From positions 310,001 through 374,000 of the forward strand of contig NZ_CP020042.1 of NCBI RefSeq assembly GCF_002028425.1: a stretch of 64,000 bases of DNA. The letters run 5' to 3'. Source of the DNA: Streptomyces katrae (GTDB lineage Bacteria > Actinomycetota > Actinomycetes > Streptomycetales > Streptomycetaceae). A model generated the notes under the pieces. That model searched no databases and had not been told where the DNA came from. It saw nothing but the letters and a program-made list of their open reading frames with translations. This document shows, one piece after another, positions 25,961-34,887 of this stretch. Every line of letters begins with the position of its first letter. Position 1 is the stretch's first letter. Made by a program: the position numbers and the translations under genes.

Positions 25961-26869
25961 TCAGACCGTTGCGAAGCCGGTGACCAGGGCGAGCGGCAGG
26001 TAGTCCGTGTCGGCCGCGGGTGTCCAGCCGTGGCTCCGGTACGCCAGCGCGGCCAGGGCGAGCGGCAGCAGCGGCAGGAGACTGCGCGGCCGGACGCCGG
26101 GGCCCGGCTGGGCGCTGTGGGCCGACAGGAGTGCGGCGAGCCCGGAGTCGAAGGCCTCGCGGTCACCGGCGGACAGGGCGCGCAGCACGCGCAACCCCAT
26201 GGCGTGCGGCCGGTCGAGGAGAGCGCCCTCGCCGTCCGCGGCCCGCGCGCGCATCCGCTCCAGCCCGGCGTCGATGGCGGCGAGCTCCGCCCGGACGCCC
26301 GGCGCAGGCTCCACCTCCTCGTCCCCGGTGTCCCCGACGACCTCGGCCATGAGGCCCTTGACGAGCTCCGTGGCGGGGTTGCCCGGAGCGTTCTCGGCCC
26401 AGTCCTGGCGGGCGAAGTGGAACGCCTCGCCGTTGTCCGCGACCTTGTCGGCGAGGATCGTGAGGCAGAACGCGTCGATCCACTCCGAGGGGGTGACGCC
26501 GTCCAGCTCGTCGCGCTCGCCACCAGGCCGGTAACTCATCCCGAAGTTCACGTGGTCGAGGAAGACGTGGAAGGACTCGTACGTGTGGTACGCGGCGTAC
26601 GCGACCGCGCCGGCCGCGGCCGCGGCGGCGTCCTTCAGGACCGCCTCCGCCTCCGGGGTGTCGAGGGCGGGCGTCCCCACGGACAGCGCGCCCAGATGGT
26701 CGAGGAGTTCCTCCGCGAGCCGCTGCCACTCGTAGGTGGCCATCGGCCCTCCCCGCGACATCGTGCGGACCTGCCCCCCGATCCGGTTCTCGAAGTCCTC
26801 CAGGGCCGCCGAAACAGCCGCTTCGTCCACCTGATGACGCTCTATCCGCACAGCCCACTCCTTGATCAC
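25961..26869 (-). CDS. Imm49-like family protein
   Basis: A 302-aa mostly alpha-helical soluble protein. The opening RIERHQVDEAAVSAALEDFE and the central AAAGAVAYAAYHTYESFHVF and VNFGMSYRP match Streptomyces proteins labelled immunity 49 family. That family was defined as candidate antidotes to polymorphic toxins, but most solo Streptomyces copies have no neighbouring toxin, and none is seen here. The catalytic or binding site is unknown. It is the last leftward gene after the M1 peptidase (65-bp gap) but may have its own promoter. The name rests on remembered family similarity. Confidence 0.55.
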   Translation of the reverse strand: MIKEWAVRIERHQVDEAAVSAALEDFENRIGGQVRTMSRGGPMATYEWQRLAEELLDHLGALSVGTPALDTPEAEAVLKDAAAAAAGAVAYAAYHTYESFHVFLDHVNFGMSYRPGGERDELDGVTPSEWIDAFCLTILADKVADNGEAFHFARQDWAENAPGNPATELVKGLMAEVVGDTGDEEVEPAPGVRAELAAIDAGLERMRARAADGEGALLDRPHAMGLRVLRALSAGDREAFDSGLAALLSAHSAQPGPGVRPRSLLPLLPLALAALAYRSHGWTPAADTDYLPLALVTGFATV

Positions 26870-26934
26870 CGAACTGCCCCCAGCCTAGGGCCCGGGTCTG
26901 ACAGCGCGTCGGGGCGGGGCGGCGGACCCGCCGC

Positions 26935-28272
26935 TCAGGGGCCGTGCGGGGGCCGGGGCAGCGGGGGCAGGGCCGGTTCGTCCAGCCAGGACGCGCACAG
27001 GGCGTCCGTCGGAGCGTCCGCGTGGCGGGCCACGTGCGCGGTGAAGGCGGACGTGGTCACCACGCCGTGGCGGTGCCGCGTCGCCCAGTCGCGGAGCATG
27101 CGGAAGAAGGCCCCGTCGCCCAGTTCGCAGCGCAGCGCGTGCACGGTGAGGCCGCCGCGCTGGTAGAGGCGGTCGTCGAACATCAGCTTGCGGCCCGGGT
27201 CGGACAGGCGCAGGTCCTGCGGCCGGGACGCGAGCAGCCGGTGCGCGGCGGCGGCCAGTTCGTGTGCGGTGCGGCCGCCGGAGCGTTCCGACCAGAGCCA
27301 TTCGGCGTACTTGGCGAAGCCCTCGTTGAGCCAGATGTGCCGCCAGTCGGCGATGGTCACGCTGTTGCCGAACCACTGGTGGGCGAGCTCGTGGGCGATG
27401 AGCCGTTCCGCGCCGCGGGCGCCGTCGACGTGGTTGGTGCCGAACGTGGACAGCCCCTGGGCCTCCACCGGCACGTCGAGTTCCTCGTCGGCGACGACCA
27501 CCGTGTACTCGCCGAAGGGGTAGGGCCCGAACAGCTCCTCGAACAGGCGCATCATGGCGGGCTGGCGGGCGAAGTCGTGGGAGAACCGGGGCAGCAGGTG
27601 CACGGGTACGTGGGCGCTCTGGGGGACGCCGCCGGGTCCGGCGCCGTCGAGCGGGACCGTCTGGTACATGCCGACGGACAGGCCGACGAGGTAGCTGGAG
27701 GTGGGCGCGGGCTGCTCGTACACCCAGGTGGTGGTGCTGGCCCCGGTGGTGCGGGTCAGCAGCCGGCCGCCGGCCGCGACCGTGTAGGCGGAGGGCGTGT
27801 TGAGGGAGATGTGGTAGGAGGCCTTGTCGGCGGGCCGGTCGTTGCACGGGTACCAGGAGGGGGCGCCGACCGGCTGGCTGGCCACCAGCGCGCCGTCGGT
27901 CAGCTCCTCCCAGCCGAGACCGCCCCACGGGCTGCGCACCGGCCGGGGGTTGCCCGACCAGTGCACCTCCACGGTGAAGGCCGCGGCCGCGGGCAGCGCT
28001 TTGGCGGGCCGGATCCGCAGCCGGCCCGCGCGGTGGGTGTAGTGCGCGGCCCGGCCGTCGACCAGGACCCGGCCCACCTTGAAGTCGGCGAGGTTGAGCT
28101 GGAACTCGGGCAGGGCCGCCGGGCCGGCGATCGCGCTGATCCGGGCCCGGCCGGTGAGCCGGTTGGGTCCCGGGCGGTACTCCAGGGCGAGTTCGTAGCG
28201 GTGCGCGCGGTAGCGCGGGTCGCCGTTCTGCGGGAAGTACGGGTCCGGTGCCGGTGTCTGCTGGCCGCTCAC
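26935..28272 (-). CDS. M1 family zinc aminopeptidase
   Basis: A 445-aa gluzincin. The N-terminal beta-domain is followed by the catalytic domain, with exopeptidase loop PVEAQGLSTFG near 268-278 (E270 in place of the GAMEN Glu). The zinc site is H294-E-L-A-H298, with E317 19 residues later in LNEGFAKYAEW. It lacks the long C-terminal HEAT domain of PepN, so it is a short, single-catalytic-unit member. No signal peptide is seen. It lies 79 bp downstream of the Pls-like synthetase on the same strand and is likely co-transcribed with it, which suggests it trims or degrades the synthetase product. Confidence 0.88.
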   Translation of the reverse strand: MSGQQTPAPDPYFPQNGDPRYRAHRYELALEYRPGPNRLTGRARISAIAGPAALPEFQLNLADFKVGRVLVDGRAAHYTHRAGRLRIRPAKALPAAAAFTVEVHWSGNPRPVRSPWGGLGWEELTDGALVASQPVGAPSWYPCNDRPADKASYHISLNTPSAYTVAAGGRLLTRTTGASTTTWVYEQPAPTSSYLVGLSVGMYQTVPLDGAGPGGVPQSAHVPVHLLPRFSHDFARQPAMMRLFEELFGPYPFGEYTVVVADEELDVPVEAQGLSTFGTNHVDGARGAERLIAHELAHQWFGNSVTIADWRHIWLNEGFAKYAEWLWSERSGGRTAHELAAAAHRLLASRPQDLRLSDPGRKLMFDDRLYQRGGLTVHALRCELGDGAFFRMLRDWATRHRHGVVTTSAFTAHVARHADAPTDALCASWLDEPALPPLPRPPHGP

Positions 28273-28351
28273 TGCCGTGTCCGCTCCCTGCGCCGTGCTC
28301 GTCGGGGGTGCCGGTGTGCCGTCCCGCCGCCGGCCGCGGAAGGCGGGTTCG

Positions 28352-31300
28352 TCAGCGCCACGCCTCGATCGGGTTGCCCAGCCAGCGGGTGTCGTCGGGA
28401 ACGGATTCCCCGGCCATCACGAGGGAGGCGGGGCCCACCGCGGCGCGGGCTCCGATCGTGCTCCCGGGCAGGACGATCCCGCCCGGGCCCAGGGTGGCGC
28501 CCTCGCGCAGCACCACAGTATCGGTCCGCAGGATCCGGTCGTGGAAGAGATGCGTCTGCAACACGCAGCCCCGGTTGACGGTGACCGCGTCGCCGAGGGC
28601 CACCAGGTCCGTCTCGGGCAGCCAGTGGCTCTCGCACCACACCCCGCGTCCGATCCGGGCGCCGAGCCCGCGCAGCCACAGGGTCAGCAGCGGGGTGCCG
28701 GGCACCGATCCGGCCAGCCAGGGCACGGCGAGGACCTCCACGAAGGTGTCGGCGAGCTCGTTGCGCCAGACGAAGGCGCTCCACAGCGGGTGCTGCCCCA
28801 CCCGGTGCCGGCCCACCAGCAGCCACTTGGCGGCCACGGTGAGCGCGCAGGCGGCGGCCCCGGCGGTGAGCAGGACCGCTCCGGACAGCAGCGCGGCGCC
28901 CCAGGGGCCCAGCGGACGCGCCAGGGCGCTGAGCGCCGCCCCGCTGAGAACGGCCAGGGCGGCCGAGCAGAACACCGGGACGAGCCGGCAGAGTTCGACC
29001 AGGCCGCGCGCCCACAGCAGCCGCGCCGGCGGATCGTAGGTGCGGCCCTGGTCGGCGGCGGCCGCGGAGCGGGGCAGCCGGACCGGCGGCAGGCCCAGGT
29101 AGGAGCCGCCCTTCTTGGCCTTCTTGGGCGTCGCGGACAGCACCGCGACCAGCCCGTCGTCGGGGACCCTGCGGCCGGGGGCGGTCATGCCGGAGTTGCC
29201 GAGGAAGGCGCGGCGGCCGATCCTCGACTGCCCGATCCGCACCCAGCCGCCGCCGAGTTCGCAGGGGGCGGTCAGGGTGTCGTCGGCGAGGAACGCGCCG
29301 TCGCCGACGGTGGTCAGGCTGGGCAGTCCGAGGACGGTGGAGACCTCCGCGCGGCGGCCGACGCGCATGCCGAGCAGCCGCAGCCACACGGGGGTGGCCA
29401 GCGCCGCGTACAGCGGGAAGAGCGTGTCCCGGGCGAGGTCCATCAGCTGGGTGACCGCCCAGGCCTGCCAGCCGGTCCGGCTGTGCGTGGGGTGGCTGCC
29501 CGTGCGCAGTCCGAGGCTGAGCGCGCGCACGCAGACCAGCACCAGCAGGGCGTAGGCGAGCCCGTAGGCGAGCGCCCCGGGCACCACCGCGAGCAGCGCC
29601 CCGCGCAGGGCCCTGCCCGCGCCGGCGCCGGCGGGGACGAACCGGCCCGCCACGAGGAGGGCCGGCAGGGCGGCGAGCAGGGGCAGGGCGGTGAGGCCCA
29701 CGCCGGTCGCCCCGTACATCGTGCGCCACAGGAACGGGCGCGGCGGGCGCTGCCGGGGCCAGTCGTGTTTGGCCCGGCCGAGTTTGACGGCGGGGGCTCC
29801 GGCCCACCGCTGGCCGGTCGGGACGTGTCCGACGACGGCGGACCCGGGGGCCACCTCGGCCCGCTTGCCGACCCGCGCGCCGGGGAAGAGCAGGCTGCGG
29901 GTGCCGACGACCGCGCCCGCGCCGACCCGGACGGGGCCGATCACGAGCCGGTCCCCGTCCAGCCAGTGCCCGCGCAGGTCCACCTCGGCCTCCACGGCGC
30001 AGCCGCGGCCGAGCCGGAGCATGCCGGTGACCGGCGGCAGGGAGTGCAGGTCGACCTCGGGGCCGACCCGGGCGCCGAGGGCCCGCGCGTAGCGTTCCAG
30101 CCAGGCCCCGGTGAGGGAGGTCGCGCCGGCGCACTCGGCGAGCCGCTCGGCGGTCCACAGCCTCAGGTGCACGCTGCCGCCCCGCGGATGCCGTCCCGCC
30201 GTCACCCCGCGCAGCAGCAGGCGTGCGCCGCCCGCCGCGATCGCGAGGCGGCCGGGCGGGCTCAGCAGCAGCACCGCCCCGGCCCCCACGAGCCACCAGG
30301 AGGCGGCGGGCGCCCACGGGTAGGGGCCGAGCCGGTGCAGGACGTTGCCCAGGGCGAACAGCACCACCGTCCAGCGCAGGCCGGCCAGGGTGAACAGCGG
30401 GAGCAGCAGCAGCGTCTGGAGGATCCGGGAGCGGAGCGGGACCGGGACGACGGTCCGGGGTGCCTCGTCCTCCCGTACGGATTTCTCCAGCCGCCGGGCC
30501 AGCTTGCGCAGGACGGGCTGCTGGTAGACGTCGAGGACGGCCGCTCGGGGGTAGCGGGTGCGCAGCAGGGTGGCGAGCCGGGCGGCGGCGAGGCTGCCGC
30601 CGCCGATGGCGAAGAAGTCGTCGCCGGCGCCGGTGACGGGCACGCCCAGGGCCTCGGTCCACTGTTCGGCGAGCCAGGCCTCGGTGCCGTGGAGCCGTTC
30701 GGCGGGCGCGGTGGCCGCGGCTGCGGGCAGGGGCCAGGGCAGGGCGTCGCGGTCGACCTTGCCGGAGGTGCGGGTCGGGAGTGCGTCGACGGGGGCGAGC
30801 AGCGGGACGAGCGCGGCGGGCAGTTCGGCGCGCAGCCGGGCGAGGGCGGCCGCGTGGTCCCAGCCGTCCTGGGTGACGAGGTAGCCGACGAGGAGCTGGT
30901 TGCCGCCGCGTGCGGTGCGTACGGCGGCGGCCGCTGCGGAGACACCGGGCAGGGCCTGGAGGGCGGCGTCCACCTCGCCGAGTTCGATGCGGCGGCCGCC
31001 CAGTTTGACCTGTTCGTCGCCGCGCCCGAGGAAGACCAGGCCTTCCGGTTCCGCGCGCACCAGGTCGCCGCTGCGGTAGGCGCGCGGCCAGCCGAGGGAG
31101 GGGAGCGGGGCGTACTTCTCGGCGTCCTTGCCGGGGTCGAGGTAGCGGGCCAGTCCGACGCCGCCGATGACGAGCTGGCCGCTGCCGCCCATGGGTACCG
31201 GTTCGCCCGATCCGTCGACGACGGCGAGTTCCCAGCCGGCCAGGGGCAGCCCGATGCGGACCGGTTCCTCGCCGGTCAGGAGCGCGGCGCAGGCGACGAC

Positions 31301-32332
31301 GGTGGCTTCGGTGGGGCCGTAGGTGTTCCAGACCTCGCGTCCCTCGGTGACCAGACGCCGGCTCAGCTCGGGCGGGCAGGCCTCGCCGCCGAAGACCAGC
31401 AGCCGGACCTCGTCGAGGCTTTCGGGCTCCCAGAGCGCGGCCAGGGTCGGGACGGTGGAGACGACGCTGATCTCCTGGTCCACCAGCCAGGGCCCGAGGT
31501 CGGCGCCGCCGCGCACCTGCGAGCGCGGGACGGGCACCAGGCAGGCGCCGTGGCGCCAGGCCAGCCACATCTCCTCGCAGGAGGCGTCGAAGGCCACGGA
31601 CAGGCCGGCCATGACCCGGTCCCCGGGGCCGAGGGGATCGTCGGCGAGGAAGAGCGCGGCCTCGGCGTCGACGAAGGCGGCGGCGCTGCGGTGGGTGACG
31701 GCGACGCCCTTGGGGCGGCCGGTGGAGCCGGAGGTGAAGATGATCCAGGCGTCGTGCTCGGGTGCGGGCGGGGCGGAGCGGACCCGGTCGTGGGCGCGGG
31801 GGCCGGTGAGCTCGATGCCGGGACCGGCGCCGAGGACGGCCCGGACCCCGGCCTCGGCGAAGACGAGTGCGGCCCGCTCGTCGGGGTCCTCCGCGTCGAC
31901 CGGCACGTAGGCGGCCCCGGCGGCGAGGACGGCGAGGACGGAGGCGTAGAGGTCGTTGGTCCCGGAGGGTACCCGTACGCCGACGCGGTCTCCGAGCCCG
32001 ATCCCGCAGGCGGCCAGGACCCGCCGCCTGCGCTCGACCTCGGCGGCCAGGGCCCGGTAGGTCAGGCGGGCGGTGCCGTCGTCGAGGGCCGGTTCGTCGG
32101 GGTGGGCGCGCACGGAGGCGGCGAAGACGTCGACGAGGGTGCGGGGCGGGGCGGGGGGCCCGGCGGAGAACCGGGCGGACTTGGAAGAGGCCCCGTCGGG
32201 GGCCCCGGCCGGGCGGGGGCCGGGGTCCGCCGGCGCGGCCCCGCCTCCTTCCCCGGCCCGTTCCCCGGCTCCGGGCCGCTCCCCGTCCTCGTCGAGCAGA
32301 TCGAGTTCCCCGTGCCCTGGTGTGATTGCCAT
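28352..32332 (-). CDS. Pls/PosA-type membrane nonribosomal peptide synthetase (poly-amino-acid synthetase-like)
   Basis: A 1326-aa protein, the length and architecture of epsilon-poly-lysine synthetase. The adenylation domain is at about 65-535: A3 FTSGSTGRPKG at 199, A4 FDASCEEMW at 248, NTYGPTE at 336, catalytic Lys in RTSGKVDRDAL (K525). A carrier domain follows, with phosphopantetheine Ser S580 in FFAIGGGS. The rest alternates transmembrane helices (from about 650) with three hexapeptide/acetyltransferase-like segments, as in Pls. It has no condensation or thioesterase domain. Pocket residues D249 and E253 fit a basic amino acid, but substrate is not proven. ATG 32332 is preceded by a long GC-rich leader. 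A divergent small gene lies upstream, and an M1 peptidase follows. Confidence 0.85.
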   Translation of the reverse strand: MAITPGHGELDLLDEDGERPGAGERAGEGGGAAPADPGPRPAGAPDGASSKSARFSAGPPAPPRTLVDVFAASVRAHPDEPALDDGTARLTYRALAAEVERRRRVLAACGIGLGDRVGVRVPSGTNDLYASVLAVLAAGAAYVPVDAEDPDERAALVFAEAGVRAVLGAGPGIELTGPRAHDRVRSAPPAPEHDAWIIFTSGSTGRPKGVAVTHRSAAAFVDAEAALFLADDPLGPGDRVMAGLSVAFDASCEEMWLAWRHGACLVPVPRSQVRGGADLGPWLVDQEISVVSTVPTLAALWEPESLDEVRLLVFGGEACPPELSRRLVTEGREVWNTYGPTEATVVACAALLTGEEPVRIGLPLAGWELAVVDGSGEPVPMGGSGQLVIGGVGLARYLDPGKDAEKYAPLPSLGWPRAYRSGDLVRAEPEGLVFLGRGDEQVKLGGRRIELGEVDAALQALPGVSAAAAAVRTARGGNQLLVGYLVTQDGWDHAAALARLRAELPAALVPLLAPVDALPTRTSGKVDRDALPWPLPAAAATAPAERLHGTEAWLAEQWTEALGVPVTGAGDDFFAIGGGSLAAARLATLLRTRYPRAAVLDVYQQPVLRKLARRLEKSVREDEAPRTVVPVPLRSRILQTLLLLPLFTLAGLRWTVVLFALGNVLHRLGPYPWAPAASWWLVGAGAVLLLSPPGRLAIAAGGARLLLRGVTAGRHPRGGSVHLRLWTAERLAECAGATSLTGAWLERYARALGARVGPEVDLHSLPPVTGMLRLGRGCAVEAEVDLRGHWLDGDRLVIGPVRVGAGAVVGTRSLLFPGARVGKRAEVAPGSAVVGHVPTGQRWAGAPAVKLGRAKHDWPRQRPPRPFLWRTMYGATGVGLTALPLLAALPALLVAGRFVPAGAGAGRALRGALLAVVPGALAYGLAYALLVLVCVRALSLGLRTGSHPTHSRTGWQAWAVTQLMDLARDTLFPLYAALATPVWLRLLGMRVGRRAEVSTVLGLPSLTTVGDGAFLADDTLTAPCELGGGWVRIGQSRIGRRAFLGNSGMTAPGRRVPDDGLVAVLSATPKKAKKGGSYLGLPPVRLPRSAAAADQGRTYDPPARLLWARGLVELCRLVPVFCSAALAVLSGAALSALARPLGPWGAALLSGAVLLTAGAAACALTVAAKWLLVGRHRVGQHPLWSAFVWRNELADTFVEVLAVPWLAGSVPGTPLLTLWLRGLGARIGRGVWCESHWLPETDLVALGDAVTVNRGCVLQTHLFHDRILRTDTVVLREGATLGPGGIVLPGSTIGARAAVGPASLVMAGESVPDDTRWLGNPIEAWR

Positions 32333-32580
32333 CGGCCCTCGCGTCTCGTTCCGGAAGCGTCCGGAGCGCGGGGCGCTGCGTTCCGGCGCCGGACAGCCCA
32401 TCAGCGTAGTGCGGCGGTGCGGGGATTCCGGTTGAAGCGCCGGGCGTGGCCGGATCACGCCGCCCTTCGGGTGGTGGCCGGACGTGTCGGGCGCCCGGCA
32501 CCGGCAGGGGTTCGCGATGCTGGGCCGGGCGCGGCAGCGGGACGACGGCCGGCCTCCCGCACGGTGACAAGGAGAACGGC

Positions 32581-32793
32581 ATGCCGACGGACTCGGTCGG
32601 ACGGTTCCTGACGGCTCTGGACCCCGGGCACCGGGAGGCCGTCGCGGCCAGGCCGCGCGAGGAGCAGGAGCGCCTCGCGGCGGCCTGGGAGGAGGAGCTG
32701 GGGGTGGGCGACGAGCTCGACACCCTCGACGAGCTGTCCCCGCCCGCCGCCGAGGCGGAGGCGGCCCGGCGGGTCATGGAGCGCGAGTCCTGA
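32581..32793 (+). CDS. Small acidic helical protein of unknown function
   Basis: A 70-aa product with a good ribosome site (AAGGAGAACGGC before ATG). It is rich in Glu, Ala and Arg (EQERLAAAWEEELGVGDELD) and predicted helical. No family is recognised. It is divergent from the Pls-like gene. Confidence 0.6.
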   Translation: MPTDSVGRFLTALDPGHREAVAARPREEQERLAAAWEEELGVGDELDTLDELSPPAAEAEAARRVMERES

Positions 32794-32825
32794 CTCCGCC
32801 GGTCCCCGTACCGCCCGCCCGCCCG

Positions 32826-32858
32826 CCCGCCGGTGCCGGGGTGTCCGTCACCGGCGGG
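32826..32858. terminator. Hairpin between convergent genes
   Basis: CCCGCCGGTG (32826-32835) pairs perfectly with CACCGGCGGG (32849-32858) between the small acidic gene and the convergent secreted protein. Confidence 0.6.
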
Positions 32859-32908
32859 GAAGGGCACTTCGGGGAAGGCCACTTCACGCCTTTACGGCGG
32901 CGCGGCTC

Positions 32909-33361
32909 TCAGCAGCCGAGGGTGACCTCGTGGACGACGGGCCTGGCGGTCCAGGGGAACGAGGCGACAGCGAAGGCGGCGCGCACGGTCGATCCGCAGG
33001 GGGCGGAGGCGATCTGTCCCAGGACCTCGACGGTCGAGGAGGTGAAGACGACCGGCCATTGCCGTGTGACGGGCGCGCCCTCGCCGACGACCTCGACGGA
33101 CAGGGTCGTGAACAGCTGCTTCGGCGCCGGGGCCGGGCTGCCGGGAGAGGGCGGGCCGGCGAGTCCGACCGTGCCGTAGAACTCGACGGTGGTGCCGGTG
33201 ACTTCGGCGCACACCCGGGTGGACAGGCCCGCCTGGAGACCGGAGGGTCCGCAGGAGGTGACCGTCTCGGCGGGGGTCGCAGGGGTGTCGGCGAACGCGG
33301 GGGCGGCCGTCAGGACGGTGAGGGCGGCGGCGCCGGCGGTCAGGAGGGCTAAGCGGTTCAT
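32909..33361 (-). CDS. Secreted protein of unknown function
   Basis: A 150-aa exported protein. The signal peptide LALLTAGAAALTVLTAAPAFA is cleaved near residue 25. The mature part has four Cys (TSCGPSG, STRVCAEV, SAPCGST, final GC) and beta-rich sequence, suggesting a small disulfide-stabilised extracellular fold. No family is recognised. ATG 33361 with GGGGAGAATCCCG is the best start. It is divergent from the signal-peptidase-like gene across a perfect palindrome. Confidence 0.7.
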   Translation of the reverse strand: MNRLALLTAGAAALTVLTAAPAFADTPATPAETVTSCGPSGLQAGLSTRVCAEVTGTTVEFYGTVGLAGPPSPGSPAPAPKQLFTTLSVEVVGEGAPVTRQWPVVFTSSTVEVLGQIASAPCGSTVRAAFAVASFPWTARPVVHEVTLGC

Positions 33362-33419
33362 CGGGATTCTCCCCAGGGGAATGGTCATGGATCGCTGCCC
33401 GGATGCCCACCCGGACAGG

Positions 33420-33453
33420 TCTTATGTCATGTGATATTTCACATGACATAAGA
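33420..33453. promoter_or_regulatory. Perfect 15-bp palindrome between divergent genes
   Basis: TCTTATGTCATGTGA at 33420-33434 pairs with its exact reverse complement at 33439-33453 around a TATT centre, apart from the second outermost position being included by continuity. The inner 14 pairs (CTTATGTCATGTGA) are certain. It is AT-rich, in contrast to its surroundings, and sits 59 bp before the secreted-protein start and 105 bp before the signal-peptidase-like start. It is a likely operator or overlapping promoter. Confidence 0.7.
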
Positions 33454-33557
33454 ATGCAAGGTGATCATGAGCTGAACCCCGCGCACCCGGCCCATGACGA
33501 CTCCCCCCGCGCACCGTACGATTCCGGCCGGTGGAAGCAGAGCGAACGGGGAACAGA

Positions 33558-34271
33558 ATGCGCAGGCCAGGGCGGGGACTGGGGATCGCGGCTCTCGTGA
33601 TGCTCACGGCCGGATTGCTGATGGCGGGCGGGGGCGCGCTGGCACCCAGGCTGCTGTACCGGGCCGTGTCGTACTCGGCGTCGGCGATGGAACCCACGTA
33701 CGCCAAGGGCGACCTGCTGCTGTTCCGCAAGGACCCGGCCGAGGTCCGGCGCGGGGACGTGGTGCTGGTGACGGTGGGCCCCATGGACGGCGGCGAGGGC
33801 CCCGGGGGCCCGGTGGTCGAACGGGTCGTGGCCGTGGGCGGCGACACCATCGCGTACGAGCCGGGCGCCTCCCGCCTGACGCTGGGCGGCCGGCCCCTGG
33901 ACGAGCCGTACGTGAAGGACGGCGCCCCGACGGCGGGTTCGGCCGGCCCGTTCTCGGTGTCCGTGCCGCAGGGGCGCGTCTTCCTCCTCGGCGACAACCG
34001 CGGCAACTCGGCGGACTCCCGCTACCGCATGCGCACGACGCCCGGCGGCACCGCACCGGTCGCCCACGTGCTCGGGGTGGCCCTTTCCGACGAGGAGACC
34101 CGGCGGACCGCCGTCCTCTTCGGCTCGCTGATCATCGTCGGCCTCCTGGCCCTGCTGGCGTTCGCCGTCCTGGGCGTCCTCTGGCTGGTGGCCCGTCGGC
34201 GGCGGCCGGCCGTACAGGGGCCGGTCTGGGGAGCCACGACGGTGGAACCGGCCGGTCCGCGGCACCCCTGA
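33558..34271 (+). CDS. Signal peptidase I-like protein lacking the usual catalytic lysine
   Basis: A 237-aa S26-family membrane protein. An N-terminal helix (IAALVMLTAGLLMAGGGAL) is followed by box B SAMEPT (S42), box C RRGDVVLV, box D VERVVAVGGD and box E GDNRGNSADSR. A C-terminal transmembrane helix is at about 187-211. In normal type I signal peptidases box D starts with the general-base Lys (K-R-V). Here that position is Glu (E88), so classical Ser/Lys catalysis looks impossible. It could be inactive or use another base. ATG 33558 with GGGGAAC is preferred to a GTG at 33531. Confidence 0.78.
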   Translation: MRRPGRGLGIAALVMLTAGLLMAGGGALAPRLLYRAVSYSASAMEPTYAKGDLLLFRKDPAEVRRGDVVLVTVGPMDGGEGPGGPVVERVVAVGGDTIAYEPGASRLTLGGRPLDEPYVKDGAPTAGSAGPFSVSVPQGRVFLLGDNRGNSADSRYRMRTTPGGTAPVAHVLGVALSDEETRRTAVLFGSLIIVGLLALLAFAVLGVLWLVARRRRPAVQGPVWGATTVEPAGPRHP

Positions 34272-34296
34272 GCGGCTTCCCGGTGCCGTGAGCCCG

Positions 34297-34887
34297 TCAC
34301 GGCGTCCAGCCGGGGTCGCGTCCGCTGAGCCCGACCGTGCGGTCCAGCAGGGGCGCCCCGTCCGGTACCGGCACGACGGGGCCGAAGACGCCCACGCCGC
34401 CGCCGGATTCCTGGGCCGCCGCCCACAGGAAGGAGTGGGAGGCGTGCAGCGCGGCGGCGTCCGGGACGTACTCCTGGCCGGTGGCCCGGGCCAGGTCCCA
34501 GCCGTGGACCACCAGCTCGTCCGCCGCCACCGCGGCCGCGACGGCACCTGGCAGGTCCACACCGCCCGCGCGGGTCATCCCGGTCCAGGCGGCGGGGTCC
34601 TCCCAGGCCCCGGCCAGTTCGCCGAGGGCCTGCGGGATCCGCTCGCGCCAGTCGGCGGGCAGCCGGGGCGGGGCCGCGTCCGGGGGCGTGGCGGTCGTGG
34701 GGCCGAGCACCTTGCGGGCGGCGTCACGGAAGGCGACGGCCAGGCCCGCAAGGTGGCCCAGCAGGTCGCCGACCGCGTACGCCGGGCAGGGCGTGGGCCC
34801 GGCCAGCAGGCCGTCGGGGACGCCGCTGACGAGGCGGGCCACGATGGCCGCCTGCGGTCCGAGGTCGAAGGTCGTCGTGCCGGTCAT
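34297..34887 (-). CDS. TIGR03086-type metal-binding (mycothiol-dependent MDMPI-like) protein
   Basis: A 196-aa helical-bundle protein. It opens with FDLGPQAAIVARLVSGV, followed by CPAYAVGDLLGHLAGLAVAF (position of the first metal-binding His, GHL). The late ELVVHGWDLARATGQ gives the second His and the family signature V-H-x-W-D-L-A. These belong to the DinB/maleylpyruvate-isomerase N-domain superfamily, often mycothiol-linked in actinobacteria. The reaction is unknown. ATG 34887 is used. It is convergent with the signal-peptidase-like gene. Confidence 0.8.
   Translation of the reverse strand: MTGTTTFDLGPQAAIVARLVSGVPDGLLAGPTPCPAYAVGDLLGHLAGLAVAFRDAARKVLGPTTATPPDAAPPRLPADWRERIPQALGELAGAWEDPAAWTGMTRAGGVDLPGAVAAAVAADELVVHGWDLARATGQEYVPDAAALHASHSFLWAAAQESGGGVGVFGPVVPVPDGAPLLDRTVGLSGRDPGWTP

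Noticed and set aside
25961..26869. Toxin/immunity pair around the Imm49-like protein
   Set aside because: No polymorphic toxin, WXG or PT-type gene lies nearby, so an immunity role here is not supported beyond the family name.
28277..32611. 1444-codon plus-strand open frame
   Set aside because: It is the antisense shadow of the Pls-like synthetase. No family motifs, and the codon pattern is that of the opposite strand.
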